A stretch of DNA of 64,000 nt, from positions 310,001 through 374,000 of the forward strand of contig NZ_WSSC01000001.1 in NCBI RefSeq assembly GCF_009792895.1, read 5' to 3'. The position numbers and the translations under genes are program-made. The stretch comes from Pigmentibacter ruber (lineage in GTDB: Bacteria; Bdellovibrionota_B; Oligoflexia; Silvanigrellales; Silvanigrellaceae). Under the pieces are notes generated by a model. It made no database searches and was not told the DNA's origin. It worked only from the letters and a program-made list of their open reading frames with translations. Positions 25,654 through 34,837 of the stretch are shown piece by piece (within the stretch, counting starts at the first letter, position 1; every line of letters starts with the position of its first letter).

Positions 25654-28600
25654 AAGCTTCTCCTGCAAGGAGACTTAAAATTCTTTTAATTTCTGACACA
25701 GTCGTGAAGCTATCCTGTTGGAAATTCTTTTTTCTAATAGCTAATAATAGTCGACCATCTGGAGTGATACGCATTCCTTTAGTCTTCCTATTACAAACAT
25801 CAAGAATTCGTTTGAATAGCAATTCACTGTTTTCATCCTCACCATTAGGTTGTAAAACATTTTTGCCTAAACGAATTTCAGTAGCATCATCGCCGACAGC
25901 AAAAGAAGTAGCTCCTAGTAAAAGTAACCATCTTCTAATTCTAGCAATCTCTGCTAAGTTTTTCACTTCAACAGGTAACGTTCCAAATCGATCTTCGCAT
26001 TCCATGATAAGGTTTTGCAATGCGCTCTCTTGGCGGGCACCAAAAAAGCGACGGTATGTTTTTAAACGTTCTTTCGAATTCTCAATATAATTTTCTGGAA
26101 TTTGAGCAACTAATGGAATTTGAATTTCTACATCTGTTTGAGTTGTTACTTTAACACCGCCTAAATTTTTAATAGCATCGTCAAGCATTTGTAGATATGT
26201 TTCTAATCCTATATCACTAACTTTTCCACTTTGTTCATCACCTAAAATGTTTCCAGAACCACGCATTTCCATATCATGACTAGCAATAATAAAACCGCTT
26301 CCTAATTCTTGATGTTCCTTTAGTATTTCAAGGCGTTTCATTCCTTCTTGATCTTCTTTAGCATTCAGGGATGTTAAGAAATAGGCATAACCTCTAGTTG
26401 ATCTTCTACCTACCCGTCCACGCAATTGATAAAGCTGAGCGAGTCCAAAGAAGTCCGCATTTTGAACAATAATAGTATTCACATTTGGCATATCAATGCC
26501 TGATTCAATGATTGTTGTACAAAGAAGAATTTGATATTTTCCATCAAGAAAATCAATAATTGTTTTTTCCAAATCTTTTTGAGTCATTTTGCCATGTCCA
26601 ATGCAAATTTTTGCATTTGGAATAAGTTTTGTTAGAAATTCATGGACCGATTCAAGTTCTTCAACTCTATTATGGACATAAAAAACTTGTCCACCTCTAT
26701 TCAATTCAAATTGAATGCTCTCAGCAATAATACTTTCATCAAAAGGACACACAAATGTTTTAGTTGCCAAGCGAGATTTTGGAGGAGTAGTTAACAAACT
26801 AAGATCCCTCAGGCCTACCATAGCCATTTGAAGAGTTCTTGGAATGGGTGTTGCAGTCATAGTAAGCACGTCTATCCCATAAGACATTGCCTTTATTTTT
26901 TCTTTTTGCAAGACTCCAAAACGTTGTTCTTCATCAACAATTAATAAACCAAGATCTTTAAATTCAATATCCTTAGAAAGAATACGATGTGTGCCTATCA
27001 AAATATCAATGGCACCTGATTTTATTTTTTCTAGTACTTTACTTGCTGAAGTAACAGAACGATCAAGAATTGTTATGTTAGCAGCAAATTCAGCAAACCG
27101 TTCCTTTAGAGAACGATAATGTTGGTGAGCAAGAACAGTAGTTGGAACAAGCCAAGCAACTTGTTTGCCTTCTAATAAACAGCGAAAAGCTGCACGCATG
27201 GCTACTTCCGTTTTACCAAAACCAACATCTCCACAAAGCAAACGATCCATGGCTTTGGGTTTTGTCATATCAGACATAATTTCTTTAATTGCTCTCTTTT
27301 GATCTGGAGTTTCGTCAAACGGAAAAGCATCTTCAAAAGCAATATAGTCTTCATCAATTTTTGCAAATGCATGCCCTGGTGTCATTGCTCTTTTAGCTTG
27401 GTGTTCCATTAATTCTTTCGCAAGTTTTTCTACATCAACTTTTGCTTTTGCTTTTCTTTTTTCCCAAGAGGAGCCTTTTAGACTGTCAAGAGAAGTATTA
27501 TCAGATGCTCCAATATATTTTTGAATCAAATTTAATTTGTGAACAGGAACATATATTTTATCGTTTTCAGCATACTCTAAAACAAGGAAATCACCTGTTA
27601 TATCGAGGATTTTTATTGTCATTAATCCACGAAAACGTGCAATTCCATGTTGAACATGAACGACAAGATCTCCTTCAATAAAATCAGAATATTGAGCAGA
27701 TAAAAAGGCTTCTGAGTTTTCTTTAGAACTTTTCGAATTTTCTTCTTCAGTAAAGGTTTCAAAATGTTCTGTAGCTGCTATTCCTCTTATCCAAGTTTCG
27801 GAAATAGCTAATGTTTTAGTTTCTGGTAAATAAAAACCTTCTTTTGCATTTAAAATACTAGCATAAATATTGTCAACTATCTTACTCCAGCTTATATTAG
27901 TTGATAAGAGGTTTTTACATGAAAAATTTGTTAAGTTAATAGTTACATCAGTGTCTTTTATTGCTAGATATTTTGTTGCAATTCCATAAAATTCTAAAAA
28001 ACTTTCATTATTATTTGCTAAAAATAGAACATTACTTATCTTTGAATTATTTAGTAAATATTGAATTTTATCTAATCTTACTGACAATTTTGTTTTCTCA
28101 ATTGACTGTAGTTCATTTTGAAGTTCAGCAGGAAGTAGATAATTTGATTTTATAAGATTACTTTCAACAAAATATTTTTTTCCTAGGGATAAGTTAGGAA
28201 AGACATGTTCAACTGTTCCAACAGGATAATTTTTTCCAAATGCTGCTTGATAAGAGTTTTCATATAATTTTTCAATTTCGGCAACAGATTTTAGTAGTAT
28301 TTGAGGCGAAATATTAAATACACAAGAAATATTTTGATTTTTTTCGGCGAAATATTTTGTTATAAATTCATGGAATGCAGGAAACTGCTCTAAAGTAAAC
28401 ATATAAAAAATATCATCTATTCCAGCAAAAGTTACATTAGCTTTTAAATCTTCTAATAAGTTAGCTCTTCCTACACCCATTACTTTCTGAGCTAAAATTG
28501 CGGAATTAAATTTTTCTACTGCTTTTTCCATTTGACTTGGATAAGGCCAAACAAATTCTCTAGATGGTAAAATAGTTATTGATTGTAAAGTTTGAAATGA

Positions 28601-29167
28601 ACGTTGATCATTTGCACGAAACGAACGAATTTTATCAACCGTATCACCAAAAATTTCAATTCTTGAAGGAGTTTTTTCACCTGGTGTCCAAAAATCTATA
28701 ATTGACCCTCGAACACAAAATTCTCCAACATCTTCAACTCGCTGTACTTGCAAATAAGCCAATTGGTTTAATTGCTCAACCAACAAATCTGGATCTAGAT
28801 CTTCACCAATTTTAATTTCGTATTTGTTATTATTTAACCAATTTAATGAAGGAAAATTTCTAATAAAACCAGCAACGCTGCAAATAATTATACGTGGATT
28901 ATGTATGGATAAAGAGTAACAAGACTCTATTCTTTTTGCAATAATTTTTTTTGCTGACTCAAAGCGAAATACTCCTGTTTGTGAATATCCTGGGATATAA
29001 ATAATATCCCTATAATTAAAATAATCAAAAGTGAGAGATCTTAAGTATGATTCATATTCTTGAGCTTCTGCTTCTGAATTTGCAATAATTATTTTAGTTA
29101 AATTAGGGTTTTTTATCAGTTCAGAAACACTCTCAACTAATCCGGCTTCAGTAGAAAAAAAATGCAT
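25637..29167 (-). CDS. mfd: Transcription-repair coupling factor
   Basis: A 1176-residue Mfd. It has UvrB-like N-terminal domains (IEIFGDTVDKIRSF), the RNA-polymerase-interacting CarD-like domain (GDLVVHVQHGIARFRGL), and a RecG-like translocase with Walker A GDVGFGKTEVAMRAAF, DEEQ box and QLRGRVGR motif VI. A C-terminal TRCF domain follows. It removes RNA polymerase stalled at lesions and recruits UvrA. Length is normal. It is followed by an overlapping FecR-type gene and preceded by gpsA 34 bases away, so gpsA-mfd-FecR-PLP enzyme may be one transcript. Confidence 0.98.
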   Translation of the reverse strand: MHFFSTEAGLVESVSELIKNPNLTKIIIANSEAEAQEYESYLRSLTFDYFNYRDIIYIPGYSQTGVFRFESAKKIIAKRIESCYSLSIHNPRIIICSVAGFIRNFPSLNWLNNNKYEIKIGEDLDPDLLVEQLNQLAYLQVQRVEDVGEFCVRGSIIDFWTPGEKTPSRIEIFGDTVDKIRSFRANDQRSFQTLQSITILPSREFVWPYPSQMEKAVEKFNSAILAQKVMGVGRANLLEDLKANVTFAGIDDIFYMFTLEQFPAFHEFITKYFAEKNQNISCVFNISPQILLKSVAEIEKLYENSYQAAFGKNYPVGTVEHVFPNLSLGKKYFVESNLIKSNYLLPAELQNELQSIEKTKLSVRLDKIQYLLNNSKISNVLFLANNNESFLEFYGIATKYLAIKDTDVTINLTNFSCKNLLSTNISWSKIVDNIYASILNAKEGFYLPETKTLAISETWIRGIAATEHFETFTEEENSKSSKENSEAFLSAQYSDFIEGDLVVHVQHGIARFRGLMTIKILDITGDFLVLEYAENDKIYVPVHKLNLIQKYIGASDNTSLDSLKGSSWEKRKAKAKVDVEKLAKELMEHQAKRAMTPGHAFAKIDEDYIAFEDAFPFDETPDQKRAIKEIMSDMTKPKAMDRLLCGDVGFGKTEVAMRAAFRCLLEGKQVAWLVPTTVLAHQHYRSLKERFAEFAANITILDRSVTSASKVLEKIKSGAIDILIGTHRILSKDIEFKDLGLLIVDEEQRFGVLQKEKIKAMSYGIDVLTMTATPIPRTLQMAMVGLRDLSLLTTPPKSRLATKTFVCPFDESIIAESIQFELNRGGQVFYVHNRVEELESVHEFLTKLIPNAKICIGHGKMTQKDLEKTIIDFLDGKYQILLCTTIIESGIDMPNVNTIIVQNADFFGLAQLYQLRGRVGRRSTRGYAYFLTSLNAKEDQEGMKRLEILKEHQELGSGFIIASHDMEMRGSGNILGDEQSGKVSDIGLETYLQMLDDAIKNLGGVKVTTQTDVEIQIPLVAQIPENYIENSKERLKTYRRFFGARQESALQNLIMECEDRFGTLPVEVKNLAEIARIRRWLLLLGATSFAVGDDATEIRLGKNVLQPNGEDENSELLFKRILDVCNRKTKGMRITPDGRLLLAIRKKNFQQDSFTTVSEIKRILSLLAGEAYEEKS

Positions 29168-29201
29168 AAGGAAAACTTTCGTTTAAGAATTAAAATTACT
29201 T

Positions 29202-30221
29202 TCACCATTTAAATTCAGAACTTTGTTGCCTTTCAATAAGTAAACGAACTGCATATTGAATAGGAACATTTTCATACAGTACACGATATGCAATGTTAAT
29301 AATTGTTGTTTCTATACCAAGTTTTTTACTTAATTCATTTGCGCTTATTGTTGTTGCTATTCCCTCTATAACCTGCTCTGATTCAGCGAAAATGTTTTCT
29401 TTTGTTTTCCCTTCTGCAAGTTTGAGTCCAACTTGTCGATTTCGCGACAGATCTCCCGTACAAGTAAGAATAAGATCTCCAACACCACTCAGTCCTAAAA
29501 AGGTAACTGGGTCTGCACCCATTTTTACACCAATATGCACAATTTCTGCCAATCCTCTAGTTATAACAGCTGCTCGTGCATTATTTCCTAAATTTAGTCC
29601 ATCAACAGCTCCAGTCACCATAGCAATTACATTTTTTAATGCTCCAGCTATTTCAACGCCAATGATATCTTTTGAATCATAAACACGAAAGTAGGGGCTA
29701 TGTAAAAGCTGCGAAGAAATATCAAGTAATTTTTTGTCTTTTGAAGCTATAACAACACTTGTTGGTAAACCTTGTAACATTTCTTTTGCAAAGCTTGGTC
29801 CACTTAATGCTCCAATCGCTGCATAATCACCCCAAATAGATTCTAATATTTGTGATGGAAGCAATAAACTGGATTGTTCAATTCCTTTTGCTGCGGAAAT
29901 GATATTTATTTTTCTTTCAGTTGATGGTTCTATTTCTGTTTTTTTCCAGTGCTCAAGCATCCATTCGCTAACATTTCTAATGCTCTGGCATGGAATAGCT
30001 AAAATAATAAGTTTAAATTCGCTCAATGGTGTTTTAAAATCAGCGAAAGTTTCAAATTTACAATTTTTAAGAGTGCTGTGAGCTTTGAGTTGATTAAAGT
30101 GTGCTTCTTCTCTTGCTATAATAGTCACTAGGTTTAATGGTGTATGTATACAAGAAGCTATAGCGGTGCCAAAAGCACCAGCCCCAATAACAAGAGTCTT
30201 ATCCGTTAACGTAAAGACCAT
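29202..30221 (-). CDS. gpsA: Glycerol-3-phosphate dehydrogenase [NAD(P)+]
   Basis: A 339-residue GpsA. It has an N-terminal Rossmann motif LVIGAGAFGTAIAS, the GALSGPSFAKEM segment, and the substrate domain with catalytic Lys in VEIAGALKNVIAMVTGAVDG and FLGLSGVGDLILTCTG. It reduces dihydroxyacetone phosphate to sn-glycerol 3-phosphate for phospholipid synthesis. AAGGAG supports the ATG. It is divergent from moxR. Confidence 0.97.
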   Translation of the reverse strand: MVFTLTDKTLVIGAGAFGTAIASCIHTPLNLVTIIAREEAHFNQLKAHSTLKNCKFETFADFKTPLSEFKLIILAIPCQSIRNVSEWMLEHWKKTEIEPSTERKINIISAAKGIEQSSLLLPSQILESIWGDYAAIGALSGPSFAKEMLQGLPTSVVIASKDKKLLDISSQLLHSPYFRVYDSKDIIGVEIAGALKNVIAMVTGAVDGLNLGNNARAAVITRGLAEIVHIGVKMGADPVTFLGLSGVGDLILTCTGDLSRNRQVGLKLAEGKTKENIFAESEQVIEGIATTISANELSKKLGIETTIINIAYRVLYENVPIQYAVRLLIERQQSSEFKW

Positions 30222-30402
30222 AGTTTATCACTCCTTAAGTAATGATTTCTTTGACTAATAGGTTTAAATGAAGCATTTAACCTTTAAAAAACAATATCTT
30301 TCATTTTTAGAAGGCTTACTGTAACTTTTCTTGGCTTTCACTTTTTAGATTGAAAGGATAAGCTTAAAAAAGTCCTTTTAATGAAAGAAGAGGTTACTAT
30401 CC

Positions 30403-31371
30403 ATGCCAGATTTTCAAGAAACATCGAATGCATCTCAAAAACTTATAGAAATGCTGAATAACAAAGTTTTTGGGCAAAGTGAAATCATAGAGCATGTTGT
30501 TATAGCAGTAATTTGCAATGAACATGCCTTATTAACTGGAGCCCCTGGAGTAGCAAAAACAACTCTCGTTAGAAATCTAGCTGCAGCATTAGGTAACAAA
30601 TACAAAAGAATTCAATTTACTCCAGATTTAACGCCTTTTGATATATTAGGTGGTGATACAATTCATTTTGACGAAGAAAATCCTGACTTAAAAAAAATAG
30701 CATTCTCACCAGGATCAATCTTTTCTCCTTTTATTTTGGCAGATGAAATAAATAGAGCCTCACCACGGACTCAATCCGCTTTGTTAGAAGCCATGCAGGA
30801 AAGGCAAGTAACTATTGGAGGAATTTCTCGTCCATTGCCAAAGCCATTTTATGTGTTTGCCACTCAAAATCCTATAGAAAATGAAGGAACTTTTCCTTTA
30901 CCAGAAGCTCAATTAGATAGATTTTTACTAAATCTAGAAATTCCTTATCCAGACTTTGATGCAGAGGTAAAAGTCGCTACTTTGCCAAAAAGGATGGAAG
31001 ATTTACCCTCTTTAGAGGTAGCAGAAATCCTTTTAAACTCAAGAGAAATAGTTGAAAAAGTACAAATTACAGATGCCCTGCTCAAAGGAATTGTTAGGAT
31101 AGTAAGAAATACTCGCCCACAGGAATCAAAACTTTCGGTTGCAAAAGATTATCTTGATTTTGGTGCCAGTCCACGTGCGACTCAAGCATTGTTAATTTCA
31201 GCAAAAGCACTTGCTTTAATTAGAGGAAAATCAGAAGTTCAGTTTGAGCATATTGCTGAAGTTGCTCCCCCTGTCTTAAGGCATCGTTGTATCGTTAATT
31301 TTCGTTCGTTATCAGAAAATAGAAGTTCTGCAAGTATTATAAATCAAATAGTTCAAGAAACTATTTTATAA
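30403..31371 (+). CDS. MoxR-family AAA+ ATPase
   Basis: A 322-residue AAA_3 ATPase. Walker A is LTGAPGVAKTTLVRNLA and Walker B is ILADEINRASPRTQSALLEA. The MQERQVTIGG sensor region and FATQNPIENEGTFPLPEAQ (sensor 1) precede the C-terminal lid. MoxR ATPases act as chaperones that activate metalloenzymes or VWA-domain protein partners. The usual DUF58 and VWA partner genes do not follow, so this copy is an orphan beside a HAD gene 14 bases downstream. The substrate is unknown. Confidence 0.92.
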   Translation: MPDFQETSNASQKLIEMLNNKVFGQSEIIEHVVIAVICNEHALLTGAPGVAKTTLVRNLAAALGNKYKRIQFTPDLTPFDILGGDTIHFDEENPDLKKIAFSPGSIFSPFILADEINRASPRTQSALLEAMQERQVTIGGISRPLPKPFYVFATQNPIENEGTFPLPEAQLDRFLLNLEIPYPDFDAEVKVATLPKRMEDLPSLEVAEILLNSREIVEKVQITDALLKGIVRIVRNTRPQESKLSVAKDYLDFGASPRATQALLISAKALALIRGKSEVQFEHIAEVAPPVLRHRCIVNFRSLSENRSSASIINQIVQETIL

Positions 31372-31385
31372 AAGAGATAAAAAAT

Positions 31386-31907
31386 ATGCAAATCCCCACA
31401 AAAATACAGCAAGTAAAATATGCTGTGTTCCTTGATGCGTCAGGAACTTTGTTACAAAGTTCCGTATCCAATGCGATTGGAGTCCAATTATATTTGGATA
31501 CAAAAAATATTTTACATGCATTTAAAGAAAGAAAAATCAATCAAATATCAATTGCAACAGGAGTAATAACGAATTGGGGAAATAGAATTAATGGAATGTT
31601 AAGAGCGTTGCAAGTAGAATCTTGTTTTGACGTTATTATTAGTTCTGATACAGTGCAAAAAACAAAGCCCGATCCTTCAATTTATCATTATGCTTGTACT
31701 TGTTTAAAAGTAGATCCAAGTCATGCAATTCATATTGGGGATTCCTTGTTAGATGATGCTTTGGGAGCGCAAAATGCTGGCTTGCATGGAATTTGGTTAA
31801 AAAGAGGTAATTATCTTCCAGAAGAAGCAAAAAACTTAATTCATCCTTATTTTTCTAATTTAAATGATATTTTTCAATATATTCAAAATAAAATTATTGT
31901 TTCTTAA
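31386..31907 (+). CDS. Small HAD-superfamily hydrolase
   Basis: A 173-residue HAD-fold protein. Motif I is FLDASGTLLQ, with the nucleophile Asp but Ser in place of the second Asp of DxDxT. Lys of KTKPDPSIY is motif III and IHIGDSLLDDALG is motif IV. The cap is very small. Loss of the second Asp also occurs in some active family members, so activity is possible but may be slow or of a different type. It is cotranscribed with moxR. Confidence 0.85.
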   Translation: MQIPTKIQQVKYAVFLDASGTLLQSSVSNAIGVQLYLDTKNILHAFKERKINQISIATGVITNWGNRINGMLRALQVESCFDVIISSDTVQKTKPDPSIYHYACTCLKVDPSHAIHIGDSLLDDALGAQNAGLHGIWLKRGNYLPEEAKNLIHPYFSNLNDIFQYIQNKIIVS

Positions 31908-32061
31908 TAGTTGCATAATTTAAAAAATCTATCCTAAAATTAGTTGACAAAACAATTTAATTTAAATAATTGGTCAAATAATTATTATTAAACAAATGTA
32001 TATGTTTATTATAATACCGAGATATGAATTTGTATTTTTCATTTAATTTAGAGGTTGTATT

Positions 32062-33453
32062 GTGTTTTGTAAAAAAATTGAAAATTATAAAATAAAAATA
32101 AATTGTCCACTCTTTATATTTATTTGTTTGTCTTTTTTTAGTTCGGTATCTTACGCAAAAAATAAAGAAATGGTAATTCAGATTATTGGAGCCCCTGCTT
32201 CAGGAAAATCTAAAGCATTAGAAGAATTAAATAGAAGTCTTACTAATTATGAATTACTCCAAAAGTTAAAAAATATAAAAACAAGAAGTGTTGATTTGGA
32301 TGAAGAAAGAGAATTTATAGCTAGCTTACCTGGATCTGTTCAACTTGTTTATGTATTTAATGCATTAAACTTATTTAATGCCACTGCAAAGAAACAAAAA
32401 TGGGTAATATATCATAGGGATGAAGTTTGTAAGTTTTTAAATAAAAATTTAAATGAAAATTACGGGAAATTTGGTATTAATATCGAATGTGATACAAAAC
32501 GAGAAAAAATTATTATTAATTCTCCTAATAATGGAATTAATAATACAATACTAACTAAAGAAAATATAGGAAGAATAAGTCGTGCTATTGCGGCTCAGTC
32601 TAACTATGTTTTTTCACAACTTGGACCTTGGGATTTAAATGTTCATATTAATCGTTATTTACAGTTAAATTTTATGATGGAGAGTCTTTATTTAAATGAA
32701 GATATTTTACTTGATGAAGTTGGAGCTGGTGCAGAACCTATTCTAGAAAGAATAAATCGTTTTAGAGAAGCTAATTATGTTTCAGTAGGTATTTTAGTTC
32801 AACCTAAAACAGTTGGGGTCAACTTATTACTAAACTCGTTAAGAGCTGCAGGAGGAAAACATTTTGCAGATGCTGATTATGTATTTGAAAAATATAATAA
32901 ATTAAATCAGATGATTATCAAAAATAATGGTTATTTCTTAAAAAATGAAAAATCAGTTACTTTAAATTTAGGAAGGAATTTTGATGAAATAGAAAAATCT
33001 ATTTTAGAGGCTACTTCTGAAGATAATCATCTTGAGGTTAATAAGGATAAAGTATTTGATTTATTTATTACTGTTCAAAATTTTGATCTAAAAACCGCAT
33101 TGAATATAATAAATCAAGAAAAACCTGAATTAAGAAGAAATACATTTGCTCTTTTTTATATGAGTATAAATTATGTTCGACAAACAATTTTAGACAAAAT
33201 AACAAAAAAGCAGCAAAATAATTCAAGTGATAAAAAATCACTTGCGGAATATAATGAAGAACTAAAGCAAATTTCATCTATTTTTGATGAGATAAGAAAA
33301 ACAAATGATAGTAGCTATAGTATGACAATTAATGAAATGCTAGAAAGATTTAATAATGTAGCAGAAAATAGTAGCTATATCAAAGCTAGTGATATGTTTA
33401 AATATGCAGGAAAATTAGAATCAACTCAGGGGATCTCTTCAAATTCACATTGA
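32062..33453 (+). CDS. Exported P-loop protein resembling Zeta-toxin kinases
   Basis: A 463-residue protein from a GTG start with GAGG seven bases upstream. A hydrophobic signal peptide (residues 15-32, LFIFICLSFFSSVSYA) is followed by a P-loop, GAPASGKS (43-50). VDLDEEREF comes next, and later ILLDEVGAGAEPILERINRF, SVGILVQPKTVGVNLLLNSL and RAAGGKHFADADYVFEKYNK. That last block is the pattern of the Zeta-toxin/chloramphenicol-phosphotransferase P-loop kinases (a GG[RK]H basic loop followed by a Tyr helix). The C-terminal 120 residues are helical and unassigned. A P-loop kinase outside the cytoplasm would lack ATP, so delivery into another cell is a natural hypothesis. No antitoxin is obvious. 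Confidence 0.72.
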   Translation: MFCKKIENYKIKINCPLFIFICLSFFSSVSYAKNKEMVIQIIGAPASGKSKALEELNRSLTNYELLQKLKNIKTRSVDLDEEREFIASLPGSVQLVYVFNALNLFNATAKKQKWVIYHRDEVCKFLNKNLNENYGKFGINIECDTKREKIIINSPNNGINNTILTKENIGRISRAIAAQSNYVFSQLGPWDLNVHINRYLQLNFMMESLYLNEDILLDEVGAGAEPILERINRFREANYVSVGILVQPKTVGVNLLLNSLRAAGGKHFADADYVFEKYNKLNQMIIKNNGYFLKNEKSVTLNLGRNFDEIEKSILEATSEDNHLEVNKDKVFDLFITVQNFDLKTALNIINQEKPELRRNTFALFYMSINYVRQTILDKITKKQQNNSSDKKSLAEYNEELKQISSIFDEIRKTNDSSYSMTINEMLERFNNVAENSSYIKASDMFKYAGKLESTQGISSNSH

Positions 33454-33902
33454 TTGAAATTATTTTCCTGATTATTTGATGTCGAATAATTAGGGATACA
33501 AACAGCTTTCGTTGGTTGTAACATTTTCCATTCGTTTTGCTGCATTGAATTACTTTTTATCTGAATTTTAAAATTACTTTTTGGTGATATCAATACTATA
33601 TATTTATTATCTTCATCTACTAAACGATAAATACAAATCACTTGATAAAAATTATTTTCTATAGTGTCTTTTTTCATCCCAAACAAATAATATAAACTTA
33701 GCGCTTTTTTATCTTTATTTAACCCATGAAAAGATTGATAATTTATGAACTGTTGCCAAAGGCCTGTTTTATTATGAACATAGTGAGTTCCATCATTTTT
33801 TTGCTTGATATCCTCTATATTAGGGCAGTTTGCTAAAGTAGAAAAAGAAAATCCTAAGGCAAAAAAAGCAAAACAATTTTTTAAAATAGTTAAATTTTTC
33901 AT
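33426..33902 (-). CDS. Secreted protein of unknown function, 158 residues
   Basis: A signal peptide (FAFFALGFSFSTLA) precedes a small Cys-containing mature protein starting NCPNIEDIKQK and GTHYVHNKTGLWQQF. Four Cys (in NCPN, VICIY, AVCIP and QCEFEE) may pair. The organisation is reminiscent of small secreted DUF3757-like proteins, but I cannot confirm that. AGGAG precedes the ATG. It is convergent with, and overlaps by 28 bases, the end of the exported P-loop gene, which would make the two transcripts antisense at their ends. Confidence 0.72.
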   Translation of the reverse strand: MKNLTILKNCFAFFALGFSFSTLANCPNIEDIKQKNDGTHYVHNKTGLWQQFINYQSFHGLNKDKKALSLYYLFGMKKDTIENNFYQVICIYRLVDEDNKYIVLISPKSNFKIQIKSNSMQQNEWKMLQPTKAVCIPNYSTSNNQENNFNQCEFEEIP

Positions 33903-34387
33903 TATAATTCTCCTAACATTTTTCTTAATAAATTGATAATTAATAAAAATTGAAAGTATATTTTCAAAATAAACTGTATGAAGCAGATCAATATTATTTT
34001 TACAAAGAAAATAAAATTATGCAAATATATTTTTTCTAAAGAAAATTAAAATGAAAATTTAGAATTTTAAAAAATAAAAGAAAAATTTTAGTAAGTATTT
34101 AATTATTATATGGTAAAATATTTTTAAGTGTGACCTATAGAATACCAAATAAATTTGTTATTCTTCTATAAATTTATTTTATAACTTTTAATTTAAAATA
34201 AAAAAAATTAATAACATTAAATATATCTTTTTTAAAATGCAAAAAATAAAACGAGGGAGAAATTAGAAGAGCGAATTGTATTACATAATTGAAAATTTTG
34301 AAATGTCAAAATAACTTCATAGAATAGAATAAAAAAAAAGATATAATTATATTTTAAGCAATATAATGAATTTCAGGAGGGATTTTA
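33903..34387. other. AT-rich intergenic region, 485 bases
   Basis: No convincing frame or structural RNA is seen. Several TATAAT-like boxes (AGATATAATTATATTTTAAG, then CAATATAATG) lie in the last 60 bases before a strong CAGGAGGG ribosome site, so the promoter of the following secreted protein is probably here. Confidence 0.6.
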
Positions 34388-34837
34388 ATGAAAAATTTCA
34401 GTTTGAAGTTAGTAGCTTTTGGTGGCTCATTAGCACTTATGCAAACAGCATTCGCTTGGGATCATTTAAGTTCTTCTTTCAAATTAGTAAATAATACAGG
34501 ATATGATATTGTAGTAACAAAAACACATTCATATCAAATGAACACAAATGATGATTCTTCTGCAAATCAAACAATCGCAAAATCTTCAAATGGAAAAATA
34601 AATTTTTGGGGTCAGTGGAAGGCAAACAATGCAGACTATGATGACGGTATGGATTTTTCTATTTCTGCAAATGGAGCAATTATTGGCTATTTTACTATAA
34701 ATGTTACTAATAACACTTGGGGTTTGACTTACGGAATTAAGAAAAATACTACCAATGTAGTCTTAAAGAGTAATGCTAGTGATAGGTTACATGGTATTAA
34801 ATTTAGATCCACTGAAGGTGAAATAGATATCAATTAA
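34388..34837 (+). CDS. Small secreted beta-rich protein, 149 residues
   Basis: An exported protein with a clean signal peptide (LVAFGGSLALMQTAFA) and a mature part of alternating strands: FKLVNNTGYDIVVTKTHSYQ, INFWGQWKAN, YDDGMDFSISANGAIIGYF, WGLTYGI. The NNTGYDIV opening and Trp/Gly turns resemble small beta-sandwich membrane-binding proteins (aegerolysin- or actinoporin-like), but this is only shape similarity. A very strong CAGGAGGG site suggests high expression. It is convergent with, and overlaps by eight bases, the gene for a predicted pore-forming toxin. Confidence 0.75.
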   Translation: MKNFSLKLVAFGGSLALMQTAFAWDHLSSSFKLVNNTGYDIVVTKTHSYQMNTNDDSSANQTIAKSSNGKINFWGQWKANNADYDDGMDFSISANGAIIGYFTINVTNNTWGLTYGIKKNTTNVVLKSNASDRLHGIKFRSTEGEIDIN

